DNA of 46,239 nt, from NCBI GenBank assembly GCA_021202335.1, contig JAJQDE010000052.1, forward strand, positions 1 through 46,239, written 5' to 3'. The DNA comes from Lachnospiraceae bacterium. Lineage in GTDB: Bacteria > Bacillota > Clostridia > Lachnospirales > Lachnospiraceae. Under the pieces are notes generated by a model that ran no database searches, was not told the origin of the DNA, and saw nothing but the letters and a program-made list of their open reading frames with translations. The position numbers and the translations under genes were made by a program. Positions 32,437 to 39,126 of this stretch are shown in pieces. Within the stretch, counting starts at the first letter, position 1. The number at the start of each line of letters is the position of its first letter.

Positions 32437-32944
32437 TCCTGCTCCTCCTTTTGCACGCTCTTTTATAGAAAAACAAAACAAGCTTTTCCGGATAGCGCTT
32501 TAACACAATCTGTATTTCCTCCTTCGGGTGTATCGGCTTTACCAAAACGGAATACAGCCCCGCCCTGTTTGCCCCCCAAATATCCGTAAAAATCTGATCT
32601 CCCACAAACAGCGTACTGTCCGCATCCGTTCCCATCGCCAGACAGGCCTTCCGGTAGTTTTTTGGATTTGGCTTTCCTGCCTTGAAAATATAAGGCGCGT
32701 CCACAGCGTCGCAGAACATTTTCACCCGGGGCTCCTTGTTGTTTGAGAGAACCGTAACGCTGTACCCTGTTTTTTTCAGCCTTTTAAATAACGCCAAAGC
32801 ACGCTCGTCCGCAGGCATTCCGTGCGGTACAAGCGTGTTGTCAATATCAAAAATAATGCCCCTAAAGCCTCTCCCGTAAAGGCCTTCAAAATCAACCTCG
32901 TAGACGGAATCCGAATATTGCGTCGGGTAAAAGCGTTCAAGCAT
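32429..32944 (-). CDS. yqeG: YqeG family HAD phosphatase
   Basis: A 171-residue HAD superfamily IIIA phosphatase. The nucleophile motif is FDIDNTLVPHG, motif II is VLSNN, the Lys is in KAGKPNPKNY, and motif IV is VGDQIFTDIWGAN. YqeG proteins are conserved in Firmicutes; the substrate is not established (phosphatidylglycerophosphate-type phosphatases are relatives). First gene of the shikimate operon, GGAGG site before the ATG. Confidence 0.92.
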   Translation of the reverse strand: MLERFYPTQYSDSVYEVDFEGLYGRGFRGIIFDIDNTLVPHGMPADERALALFKRLKKTGYSVTVLSNNKEPRVKMFCDAVDAPYIFKAGKPNPKNYRKACLAMGTDADSTLFVGDQIFTDIWGANRAGLYSVLVKPIHPKEEIQIVLKRYPEKLVLFFYKRACKRRSRNV

Positions 32945-32972
32945 GCCAAAACCTCCAAATCAGTATAATCTC

Positions 32973-33001
32973 ATTTTATCCCATACCCTGCGGATTTTCA
33001 A
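32973..33001 (-). promoter_or_regulatory. Promoter of the yqeG-aro operon
   Basis: Minus-strand TTGAAA (32996-33001) and TAAAAT (32973-32978) with a 17-base spacer. A 14-bp triple repeat lies 14 bases upstream of the -35. Confidence 0.65.
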
Positions 33002-33015
33002 CAAAATTATTGTCA

Positions 33016-33057
33016 TACGTTATGGCGTGTACGTTATGGCGTGTACGTTATGGCGTC
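33016..33057. repeat. Three tandem 14-bp repeats upstream of the yqeG-aro promoter
   Basis: TACGTTATGGCGTG is repeated three times without gaps (33016-33029, 33030-33043, 33044-33057; only the last base differs). The last copy touches the stop codon of the ABC ATPase gene. Its 14-base period is not that of one helical turn. It could be a set of activator or repressor sites or a simple tandem duplication. Confidence 0.9.
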
Positions 33058-33796
33058 ACATAATATTTGCCGCGTCAAGCAGAAGCCGCGTATAATCGCT
33101 TTTTGGATTTTGGTAAAGCTCATCCACCTCTCCCTGTTCCAAAATTACGCCATCGCGCATTATCATTGCCCTGTCGCAAATCTGATATACCACGCGCAAA
33201 TCATGTGAAATGAAAAGTATGGAAACGCCAAGCTCCCTTTGAAGTTTTAACAGAAGCTGAATAATCTGCGCCTGTATGGTCACGTCAAGCGCAGAAACAG
33301 GTTCGTCCGCAATCAGAAATGCCGTGTCGCACAAAAGCGCGGCGGCGATCGCCACTCTTTGCCGCTGACCGCCGGAAAGCTCTGACGGATAGCGCTCCTT
33401 TATCCTTAAATCAAGCCCCACCCGTTCCAGCATCTTGTCGACGCGCCTTGCACGCTCCGGGCGCGAAAGGCCTTGCGCGCCCTTTTTTACGCGCATCGGC
33501 TCCTCCAATATCCAGCCGATGCGTTTTGCGGGATTGAGCGAGCCATACGGATCCTGAAATACCATCTGCGGGTTAGGGCAGTCTAAGCGGACAACGCCGT
33601 CAAAGCGCTTCTTCATGCCAAGGATTGCCTTTGCGAGCGTGGTCTTTCCGCAGCCGCTCTCGCCCACCAGCCCCAATATCTCTCCGCGTTTCATGCAAAA
33701 GCTTACATCATGAAGGACATGCTGACAGCCGGCGTTCCTTCCGCCCTTATTTTTATAATATACATTCAGGTTTTCAACCTCCAATATATTTTCCAT
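33056..33796 (-). CDS. Peptide-type ABC importer, ATPase OppF-like
   Basis: A 246-residue ABC ATPase: Walker A GLVGESGCGKTT, Q-loop MVFQDPYGSLNP, signature LSGGQRQRVAIA, Walker B FLIADEPVSALD and switch His in ISHDL. The Q-loop with DPYGSLNP is typical of OppF/DppF. It lacks the usual C-terminal oligopeptide extension (about 320 residues in most OppF), so it is a short form. Last gene of the five-gene importer operon. ATG at 33,796 with an AGGTGG site. Confidence 0.92.
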   Translation of the reverse strand: MENILEVENLNVYYKNKGGRNAGCQHVLHDVSFCMKRGEILGLVGESGCGKTTLAKAILGMKKRFDGVVRLDCPNPQMVFQDPYGSLNPAKRIGWILEEPMRVKKGAQGLSRPERARRVDKMLERVGLDLRIKERYPSELSGGQRQRVAIAAALLCDTAFLIADEPVSALDVTIQAQIIQLLLKLQRELGVSILFISHDLRVVYQICDRAMIMRDGVILEQGEVDELYQNPKSDYTRLLLDAANIM

Positions 33797-33812
33797 ACTA
33801 ATCCCCACCTTT

Positions 33813-34604
33813 TTAAAGCCTGACCGGTCTTGGTATCGCCAAAATAAGCTCTCTTGTGTAGGGCTGCTTCGGATTATCGAAAATCTCCTGCGTGCCGCCC
33901 TGCTCCACCACGTTTCCGTTCTGCATCACGACCACCCTGCCGCAAAGGCGCTTTACAAGGCTCAAATCATGCGAAATAAAGAGCACCGCCATGTTTTTTT
34001 CCCGATTAAGCCGTTGCAGGAGCTTTACTATCTGAAGCTGAATCGTCACATCCAGTGCCGTTGTCGGCTCGTCCGCAATCAGAAGCTTCGGCTCGCAAAT
34101 CATCGCCGAGGCTATCATGACGCGCTGGCGCATGCCTCCCGAAAGCTCATGCGGATATTTTTTGTATATCAGCTCCGGCTCGGGCAGCTCCACCTCCGCC
34201 ATTACCTCCAGCGCACGCTTTTTCCGCGCGTTTTTGTCCATATCCGGTCTGTGGATTTTCAGGCTTTCCTCGACCTGTCTGCCGATTTTTTTCACGGGGT
34301 TGAGCGAGGACATCGGCTCCTGAAAAACAATCCCGATATCGTTTCCCTGATATTTGCGAAGCTTTGGACGCGGCGCATTTAAAAGCCCCTCTCCTTCAAA
34401 CAGTATCTCACCGCTTTTTTTGATATCGTGCCGCTTTAACAGCCCTGCAACCGCCATTGCAGTCATGGACTTTCCCGAGCCAGATTCGCCTACAAGCCCA
34501 AGTATCTCGCCCTCCTCAAGCCCAAAGCTTACATGATTGACCACCCTTTCGGGCGCGTCGTGGTCATGAAATTCTATGCTTAAATCCTTTATTTCCAATA
34601 ACAT
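33813..34604 (-). CDS. Peptide-type ABC importer, ATPase OppD-like
   Basis: A 263-residue ABC ATPase: Walker A GLVGESGSGKSM, Q-loop IVFQEPMSSLNPV, signature LSGGMRQRVMIA, Walker B LLIADEPTTALD and ISHDL. The Q-loop form EPMSSLNP is the OppD/DppD type. Like its partner it lacks the long C-terminal extension with the cluster-binding Cys residues, which suggests a nickel- or small-peptide-type importer. Starts 47 bases after the permease gene. Confidence 0.92.
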   Translation of the reverse strand: MLLEIKDLSIEFHDHDAPERVVNHVSFGLEEGEILGLVGESGSGKSMTAMAVAGLLKRHDIKKSGEILFEGEGLLNAPRPKLRKYQGNDIGIVFQEPMSSLNPVKKIGRQVEESLKIHRPDMDKNARKKRALEVMAEVELPEPELIYKKYPHELSGGMRQRVMIASAMICEPKLLIADEPTTALDVTIQLQIVKLLQRLNREKNMAVLFISHDLSLVKRLCGRVVVMQNGNVVEQGGTQEIFDNPKQPYTRELILAIPRPVRL

Positions 34605-34651
34605 ATCAAACCAGTCCTTTTACAAAGCGTATGCGCATAATAGCGCATTGA

Positions 34652-35449
34652 TTATGCGCTTGCGTCCGCCAGCAGCGAAAAGCCAAGCACAAGCAAAATA
34701 ATCATCAGCCCGGGAAATATGGCATACCACGGCGCGGAAAGCAGATATGTCTGCGACTCCGAAAGCATGCTGCCAAGGCTCGCGTCCGGCGGCTGCACGC
34801 CGATTCCGAGATAGCTCATGCCCGCCTCCGCAAGCACCGCGTTATTAAAGCCGATCATGAGTGAGGACATAAGCACGGTAAAAGTATTTGGCAGAATATG
34901 GACAAAAATAATCCGCAGCGTCCCCACACCCTCAAGCCTTGCGCTCTTCACATAATCCATCTCGCGGTACTTGATAAACTCTCCCCGCACGATACGCGCA
35001 AAGCTCGGGATAAACGCTATGCCGAGCGCCGCCACGACATTATATTTGCCCGTGCCGAAAATACTCACGAACACCAGCGCGAGCAAAATACTCGGAAACG
35101 CAAACAGCACGTCGTTTATACGCATCAGTATCTCATCCGGCCAGCCTCCGAAATATCCCGTAAGCGCTCCGACGACGGTGCCTGTCACCGCCCCGATCAA
35201 GACCGTAAGCAGCGCTATCACAAAGGTATTCCCCATGCCCTTGAGCACACGCGAGAAAATATCCCTGCCAAAGTTGTCGCAGCCCATCAGATGATTTAAG
35301 GAGGGCGGCGCAAGCTTTGACGCACTGTCCATCTTAGTAATGTCATAGGGAGTGTAAAAAAAGCCCACGATGATCAAAAGCAGCATAATGCCCGTTATGA
35401 CCGCGCCTATTATGAAATTGTGAGGATATTTTTTCCCTAAAAGCTTCAT
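34652..35449 (-). CDS. ABC importer permease, OppC/DppC-like
   Basis: A 265-residue integral membrane protein. The N-terminal helix is followed by PPSLNHLMGCDNFGRDIFSR, the sequence shared by DppC/OppC-type permeases, and five more helices. The EAA loop that contacts the ATPase is around FIKYREMDYVKSARLEGVGTLRIIFVHILP. ATG at 35,449 with GGAG; the longer frame from 35,548 overlaps the previous gene and is rejected. Confidence 0.93.
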   Translation of the reverse strand: MKLLGKKYPHNFIIGAVITGIMLLLIIVGFFYTPYDITKMDSASKLAPPSLNHLMGCDNFGRDIFSRVLKGMGNTFVIALLTVLIGAVTGTVVGALTGYFGGWPDEILMRINDVLFAFPSILLALVFVSIFGTGKYNVVAALGIAFIPSFARIVRGEFIKYREMDYVKSARLEGVGTLRIIFVHILPNTFTVLMSSLMIGFNNAVLAEAGMSYLGIGVQPPDASLGSMLSESQTYLLSAPWYAIFPGLMIILLVLGFSLLADASA

Positions 35450-35468
35450 TCCAATCTCCCATTCCCGC

Positions 35469-36416
35469 TTACTCCGCGCCGACGTTGATACGCGGGTCCA
35501 TAATTCCATAAATGATGTCAACGCAGAAGTTTGCCACAACCACCACAAGCGCTATCAGCACAATCACTGCCTCCACTACCGGATAATCCCTGTAAGAAAT
35601 CGAGGTCAGCAGGATACGCCCTATGCCCGGGATGTTAAATACCTGCTCTATCACGATGCTTCCCACAAGCATGTCCGCAAGCGTCATTCCCCAAAGCGTA
35701 ATGACAGGTATCATCGCATTTTTCAGCACATGCCCGTATAAGACCCTGCTCGTATTATTTCCCTTGCTGTATGCGGTCCGCACATAATCCTTGCGCGATT
35801 CCTCAATACAGGAGCCTCTTAGCAGCTTCACCGACATTGCCGTCTTTGGAAGCGCAATTGCCATGCACGGAAATATAATATAGGAAATAAAGCCCAAAAA
35901 ATCCACATCGTACGACACAAAGCCGCCCGGCGTAAACAGCTTTAGCACCATTCCGAAAACGTAGGTGATGATGATGCCCATGAAAAAATGCGGCACGGAC
36001 ATCATAACCTGATTAATAATCGTTATGATGCGGTCGATTCGCCCTCCGCTGTGCTTAGCGGTATAAATTCCGACAGGAAGCGAAACCGCCACCATAATCA
36101 CAAACGAAATAAGCGCCATAATGACTGTCACGGGCAGCTTTGACGCAATCATATCCGCCACGGGCAGATTATATTTGTATGATGTGCCGAAATCACCCCT
36201 GCAAAAATCGCAAAGCCAGTCAAAATAACGCTCGATAAGCGGCCTGTTTAAGCCCATCTGCTCCCGCAGCGCCTCAAGGCGCGCAGGCTCGACATCCGTA
36301 CCGAGGGCGGCGAGCGCCGCATCTCCCGGTATTATGTCAAAGGCAAGGTAGACAAGAAAAGAAATACATAAAATTGTAACCGCCATTGTCACGAATTTTC
36401 TCAAAAAGTATTTCAT
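35469..36416 (-). CDS. ABC importer permease, OppB/DppB-like
   Basis: A 315-residue permease: MKYFLRKFVTMAVTILCISFLVYLAFDIIPGDAA, then the conserved LREQMGLNRPLIERYFDWL, typical of DppB/OppB. The EAA loop is around YVRTAYSKGNNTSRVLYGHVLKNAMIPVIT. Six hydrophobic helices. It is the first permease after the binding protein, in the standard order binding protein, B, C, D, F. Confidence 0.93.
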   Translation of the reverse strand: MKYFLRKFVTMAVTILCISFLVYLAFDIIPGDAALAALGTDVEPARLEALREQMGLNRPLIERYFDWLCDFCRGDFGTSYKYNLPVADMIASKLPVTVIMALISFVIMVAVSLPVGIYTAKHSGGRIDRIITIINQVMMSVPHFFMGIIITYVFGMVLKLFTPGGFVSYDVDFLGFISYIIFPCMAIALPKTAMSVKLLRGSCIEESRKDYVRTAYSKGNNTSRVLYGHVLKNAMIPVITLWGMTLADMLVGSIVIEQVFNIPGIGRILLTSISYRDYPVVEAVIVLIALVVVVANFCVDIIYGIMDPRINVGAE

Positions 36417-36468
36417 TCCCTGTCCTTCCTTTCCAATATTCTAAAAGAATGTATTCTGACGGAATATA

Positions 36469-38076
36469 TCATTGCGTGATATAAAGCTTAGAGAAATCCT
36501 GAATATAAAGCGGATAAAATTCGTAGCCTGCATATCCCTTCCTTATAGCCACAAGCTCACACATATCCTGAATGTATACATTCGCCGCTGTTTCGGCAAG
36601 AATGGTTTCACATTCCTTATAATACTCCGTCGCTTTCTCATCATCCGAAGCTGCCTCTGCCGCAAGCTCATTCGCGTAGGCAGTATCGTAATCCTCATTA
36701 CCGTAATTTATGAAATTGTTGTGCGCATCGGTCTGAAAACGCGAAAGCATCGCTCCCGCCGTCAGAGTAGACGCGTCCAAGCCGACAACAGTCGCCTCAA
36801 AGTCGCGTCCCTGGTACACGTCGCTCAGCCAGGTTTCCCACTCAATCAGCTCAATTTCCGCGGTCACGCCTATCTGCTTTAACTGCTCTGCAACCACCTG
36901 CGCCGTATCTATGTGCTGCTGATAGTTTGAGGGCACCTTCATCGTGAAGCTGAAGCCGTCAGGATAGCCCGCCTCCTCAAGCAGCTCCTTTGCCTTCTCA
37001 ATGTCCGTCGCATACAGGTCGCTGAGCTCTTCAATATAATATTTGCCAAATGCCGGGAACATGCTGCTGCCCACAGGCGTACCCTTGCCGTCCGACACAA
37101 AATCAAGAATTTCCTGCTTATCCACCGCATAGCACAGCGCCTGCCTTACAAGCTCGTTGTCAAATGGCGCGGCAGCATTGTTCAGGTATACTGCCTGCAC
37201 CAAATTCATGGTTCCCTCAAGCACCTCAAAGTCGTCGCCAAGCTCCGCCGCCTGAGTCGCAGTAACCCTCGCAACCATATCTACAGCGCCGCCCTCAAGA
37301 TTCATAACAATTGAATCGGAATCTGCCAGAACCTTTAAGGTAATGTTTTTTATGTTAGCGGGTTCTCCCCAATACTCGTCAAAGCGCTCCAATATCACGT
37401 TTTCCTGCAAAGAACGCGACACAAATCTGTACGGACCGGTGCCGACCGGATTGGTCTGCAGATCCTCGGCGTCTGCGGGAACAATCGCTGCCTCGACAGT
37501 CGCAAGGATTGCAAGGAACGAGCTGCTCGGCTCCTGCAGCGTAATCACAACCGTACTCTCGTCGGGCGTTTCCACGCTTTGTATATTAGAAAACGCCGAT
37601 ATAACGGGTTCTCCCCCGTTCAAACCGGCGCAGGTATCAATCGAATACTTTATATCCGCCACGGTAACATCGTTTCCTGTATGGAATTTAATTCCATCAC
37701 GCAATGTGAAGGTGTAAGTAAGCCCATCCTCTGACATTGTGTAATCGCTTGCTACTGCGGGGATAAGGTTGCCGTCGCTGTCAGGCTTTATCAGACCCTC
37801 ATAAATATTAAACAGGATTTCCTGCGTACCCGCGCCCTGAGAAAGGCTTGGCACGAGGCTGTCCAAATCCTGCGGAATACCTATGGTAATATGCGAGTCC
37901 GCGTCAGCTTCCGTTTCCGCATCGGCGCTTTGCGCGCTCTCCCCGGTGTCCGCTGTCTGCGACTGTTCAACCACATTAGAGTCCTTCGCCTCCTTATCAC
38001 CTGCGCATCCGCCCAGTGCAATAGTCAGTGTAAGTAACATACTTACGAAAAGAACGTTTTTTCCTCTCTTAGTCAT
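36469..38076 (-). CDS. ABC importer substrate-binding lipoprotein (family 5)
   Basis: A 535-residue SBP_bac_5 protein. The signal peptide ends in lipobox LGGC, followed by an acidic linker of about 40 residues. The family signature is seen in LTYTFTLRDGIKFHTGNDVTVADIKYSID and later NNAAAPFDNELVRQALCYAVDKQEI. This family binds oligopeptides, dipeptides, nickel chelates or glycans; the ligand cannot be read from the sequence. Strong AAGGAG site, own promoter, first gene of the operon. Lipid anchoring would need Lgt, encoded in the same window. Confidence 0.93.
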   Translation of the reverse strand: MTKRGKNVLFVSMLLTLTIALGGCAGDKEAKDSNVVEQSQTADTGESAQSADAETEADADSHITIGIPQDLDSLVPSLSQGAGTQEILFNIYEGLIKPDSDGNLIPAVASDYTMSEDGLTYTFTLRDGIKFHTGNDVTVADIKYSIDTCAGLNGGEPVISAFSNIQSVETPDESTVVITLQEPSSSFLAILATVEAAIVPADAEDLQTNPVGTGPYRFVSRSLQENVILERFDEYWGEPANIKNITLKVLADSDSIVMNLEGGAVDMVARVTATQAAELGDDFEVLEGTMNLVQAVYLNNAAAPFDNELVRQALCYAVDKQEILDFVSDGKGTPVGSSMFPAFGKYYIEELSDLYATDIEKAKELLEEAGYPDGFSFTMKVPSNYQQHIDTAQVVAEQLKQIGVTAEIELIEWETWLSDVYQGRDFEATVVGLDASTLTAGAMLSRFQTDAHNNFINYGNEDYDTAYANELAAEAASDDEKATEYYKECETILAETAANVYIQDMCELVAIRKGYAGYEFYPLYIQDFSKLYITQ

Positions 38077-38155
38077 GTTTTTACTCCTTTTTATTATACT
38101 TTATTCAGTTGTAGGATAGCCTTAAAGTGCAGCCGTTATACCACGTGCCGCCTCC

Positions 38156-38204
38156 GCAGCCATATAGACGCAGCAAAAGACGCATGGCAATGCGCTTTGG
38201 CTGC
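38156..38204 (-). promoter_or_regulatory. Structured leader of the ABC importer operon
   Basis: GCAGCCA (38156-38162) pairs with TGGCTGC (38198-38204), enclosing an inner hairpin (38180-38185 with 38190-38195, one G-U pair in RNA). It begins within a few bases of the predicted transcription start. About 80 bases separate it from the start codon. No known riboswitch recognised. Confidence 0.5.
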
Positions 38205-38212
38205 TAACGCAT

Positions 38213-38241
38213 ATTGTATACAAAATGAGCGGAAAATGCAA
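38213..38241 (-). promoter_or_regulatory. Promoter of the ABC importer operon
   Basis: Minus-strand TTGCAT (38236-38241) and TACAAT (38213-38218) with a 17-base spacer. Transcription would start near 38,206, giving a leader of about 130 bases. Confidence 0.65.
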
Positions 38242-38289
38242 GCAGAACCAACATTTTTTTCAAAAATGCCGTTTTTGAAAATGCCGCGG

Positions 38290-38739
38290 CTACTCCAGCA
38301 CCTTCTTAAGCTCATCCATAAACGTGTTTACGTCCTTAAATTCCCTGTAAACGGAAGCGAACCTGACATACGCCACGGCGTCCAAATCCTTCAGCTTGTT
38401 CATGACCAGCTCGCCGATAACGCGGCTTTGGATTTCCCTCTTTTCACTGTTAAAAATCTCCGTTTCCACAGCGTCTGCAAGGCGGTTGATGCTTTCCGTG
38501 CTCACGGGGCGTTTATGGCAAGCCCGTAAAATTCCCGCCTCTATCTTTGAGCGGTCATATGCCTCGCGATTATTGTCCTTCTTTATGACAATCAAGGGGA
38601 TTGTTTCTATTTTTTCATAGGTCGTAAAACGCTTGCTGCACACGTCGCACATACGTCTTCTGCGTATGGCGTTGTTCTCCTCCGCGGGTCTTGAATCGAT
38701 TACTCTTGTATTTTCATTATTACAAAAAGGACACTTCAT
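38290..38739 (-). CDS. nrdR: Ribonucleotide reductase repressor NrdR
   Basis: A 149-residue repressor of ribonucleotide reductase genes. The N-terminal zinc ribbon has the two Cys pairs CPFC and CDVC with the conserved DSRPAEENNAIRRRR between them, followed by an ATP-cone domain (PLIVIKKDNNREAYDRSKI onward) that senses ATP/dATP. ATG at 38,739 with a GGAGG site. It follows ylmC but has its own near-consensus promoter. I did not check for NrdR boxes elsewhere in the window. Confidence 0.97.
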   Translation of the reverse strand: MKCPFCNNENTRVIDSRPAEENNAIRRRRMCDVCSKRFTTYEKIETIPLIVIKKDNNREAYDRSKIEAGILRACHKRPVSTESINRLADAVETEIFNSEKREIQSRVIGELVMNKLKDLDAVAYVRFASVYREFKDVNTFMDELKKVLE

Positions 38740-38774
38740 CGCCTGCCTCCTCAACAATTTCCTCTGTTTTTTTC

Positions 38775-38803
38775 AGTATAGTTTATGTTTTTGATTAAGT
38801 CAA
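38775..38803 (-). promoter_or_regulatory. Promoter of nrdR
   Basis: Minus-strand TTGACT (38798-38803) and TATACT (38775-38780) with a 17-base spacer, in the gap between ylmC and nrdR. Confidence 0.75.
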
Positions 38804-38817
38804 CCGCCCGGCTTAAA

Positions 38818-39045
38818 TCAGATATCCACCAATATTAAATCCGGTCCAATCTGCCTGATACAATCGTACGGTATGACAATAACGGAATCGTCCGTCAGCA
38901 TCGACCAAAGCCCCTTGCAGCCCGGCACAATAAGCTTGCAGATGCAGCCCTTACATTCATCGATTTCCAAATCGCAGACATGCCCCAAGCGTTTGCAGTC
39001 CTTGATGCTGATAACCTCTTTTTTCTTAAATTCACTGTACTTCAT
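38818..39045 (-). CDS. YlmC/YmxH family sporulation protein
   Basis: A 75-residue PRC-barrel-like protein: MKYSEFKKKEVISIKDCKRLGHVCDLEIDECKGCICKLIVPG, with three Cys in the CKGCIC region, ending DCIRQIGPDLILVDI. The family is conserved in spore-forming Firmicutes and linked to sporulation; its molecular role is not known. It lies before nrdR, a common neighbourhood. ATG at 39,045 with AAAGGGGG. That ribosome-binding site is paired within a hairpin (separate entry). Confidence 0.88.
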   Translation of the reverse strand: MKYSEFKKKEVISIKDCKRLGHVCDLEIDECKGCICKLIVPGCKGLWSMLTDDSVIVIPYDCIRQIGPDLILVDI

Positions 39046-39050
39046 AAAAA

Positions 39051-39109
39051 TTCCCCCTTTAACCGGGTATGCCTTGTTATATGATATGCACATCCTGTTA
39101 AAAGGGGAA
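39051..39109 (-). promoter_or_regulatory. Hairpin that buries the ylmC ribosome-binding site
   Basis: TTCCCCCTTTAACCGG (39051-39066) and CCTGTTAAAAGGGGAA (39094-39109) pair at 14 of 16 positions around a 27-base loop. In the mRNA the downstream arm contains the AAAGGGGGAA Shine-Dalgarno sequence of ylmC, five bases before the ATG. When folded, ribosome access should be low. It starts 18 bases after the GH3 stop, so it may also slow read-through; there is no U tract beyond AUUUUU. Confidence 0.7.
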
Positions 39110-39126
39110 TAAAAGCCTTTATCCTT

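Noticed and set aside
33016-33057. Possible CRISPR array
   Set aside because: Units are contiguous, 14 bases long and have no spacers; no cas genes are present.
38254-38282. Terminator after nrdR
   Set aside because: A 10-bp A/T-rich stem with a 5-base loop exists, but its minus-strand side is followed by A residues rather than a U tract, and it lies just beyond the gene end; evidence is too weak.
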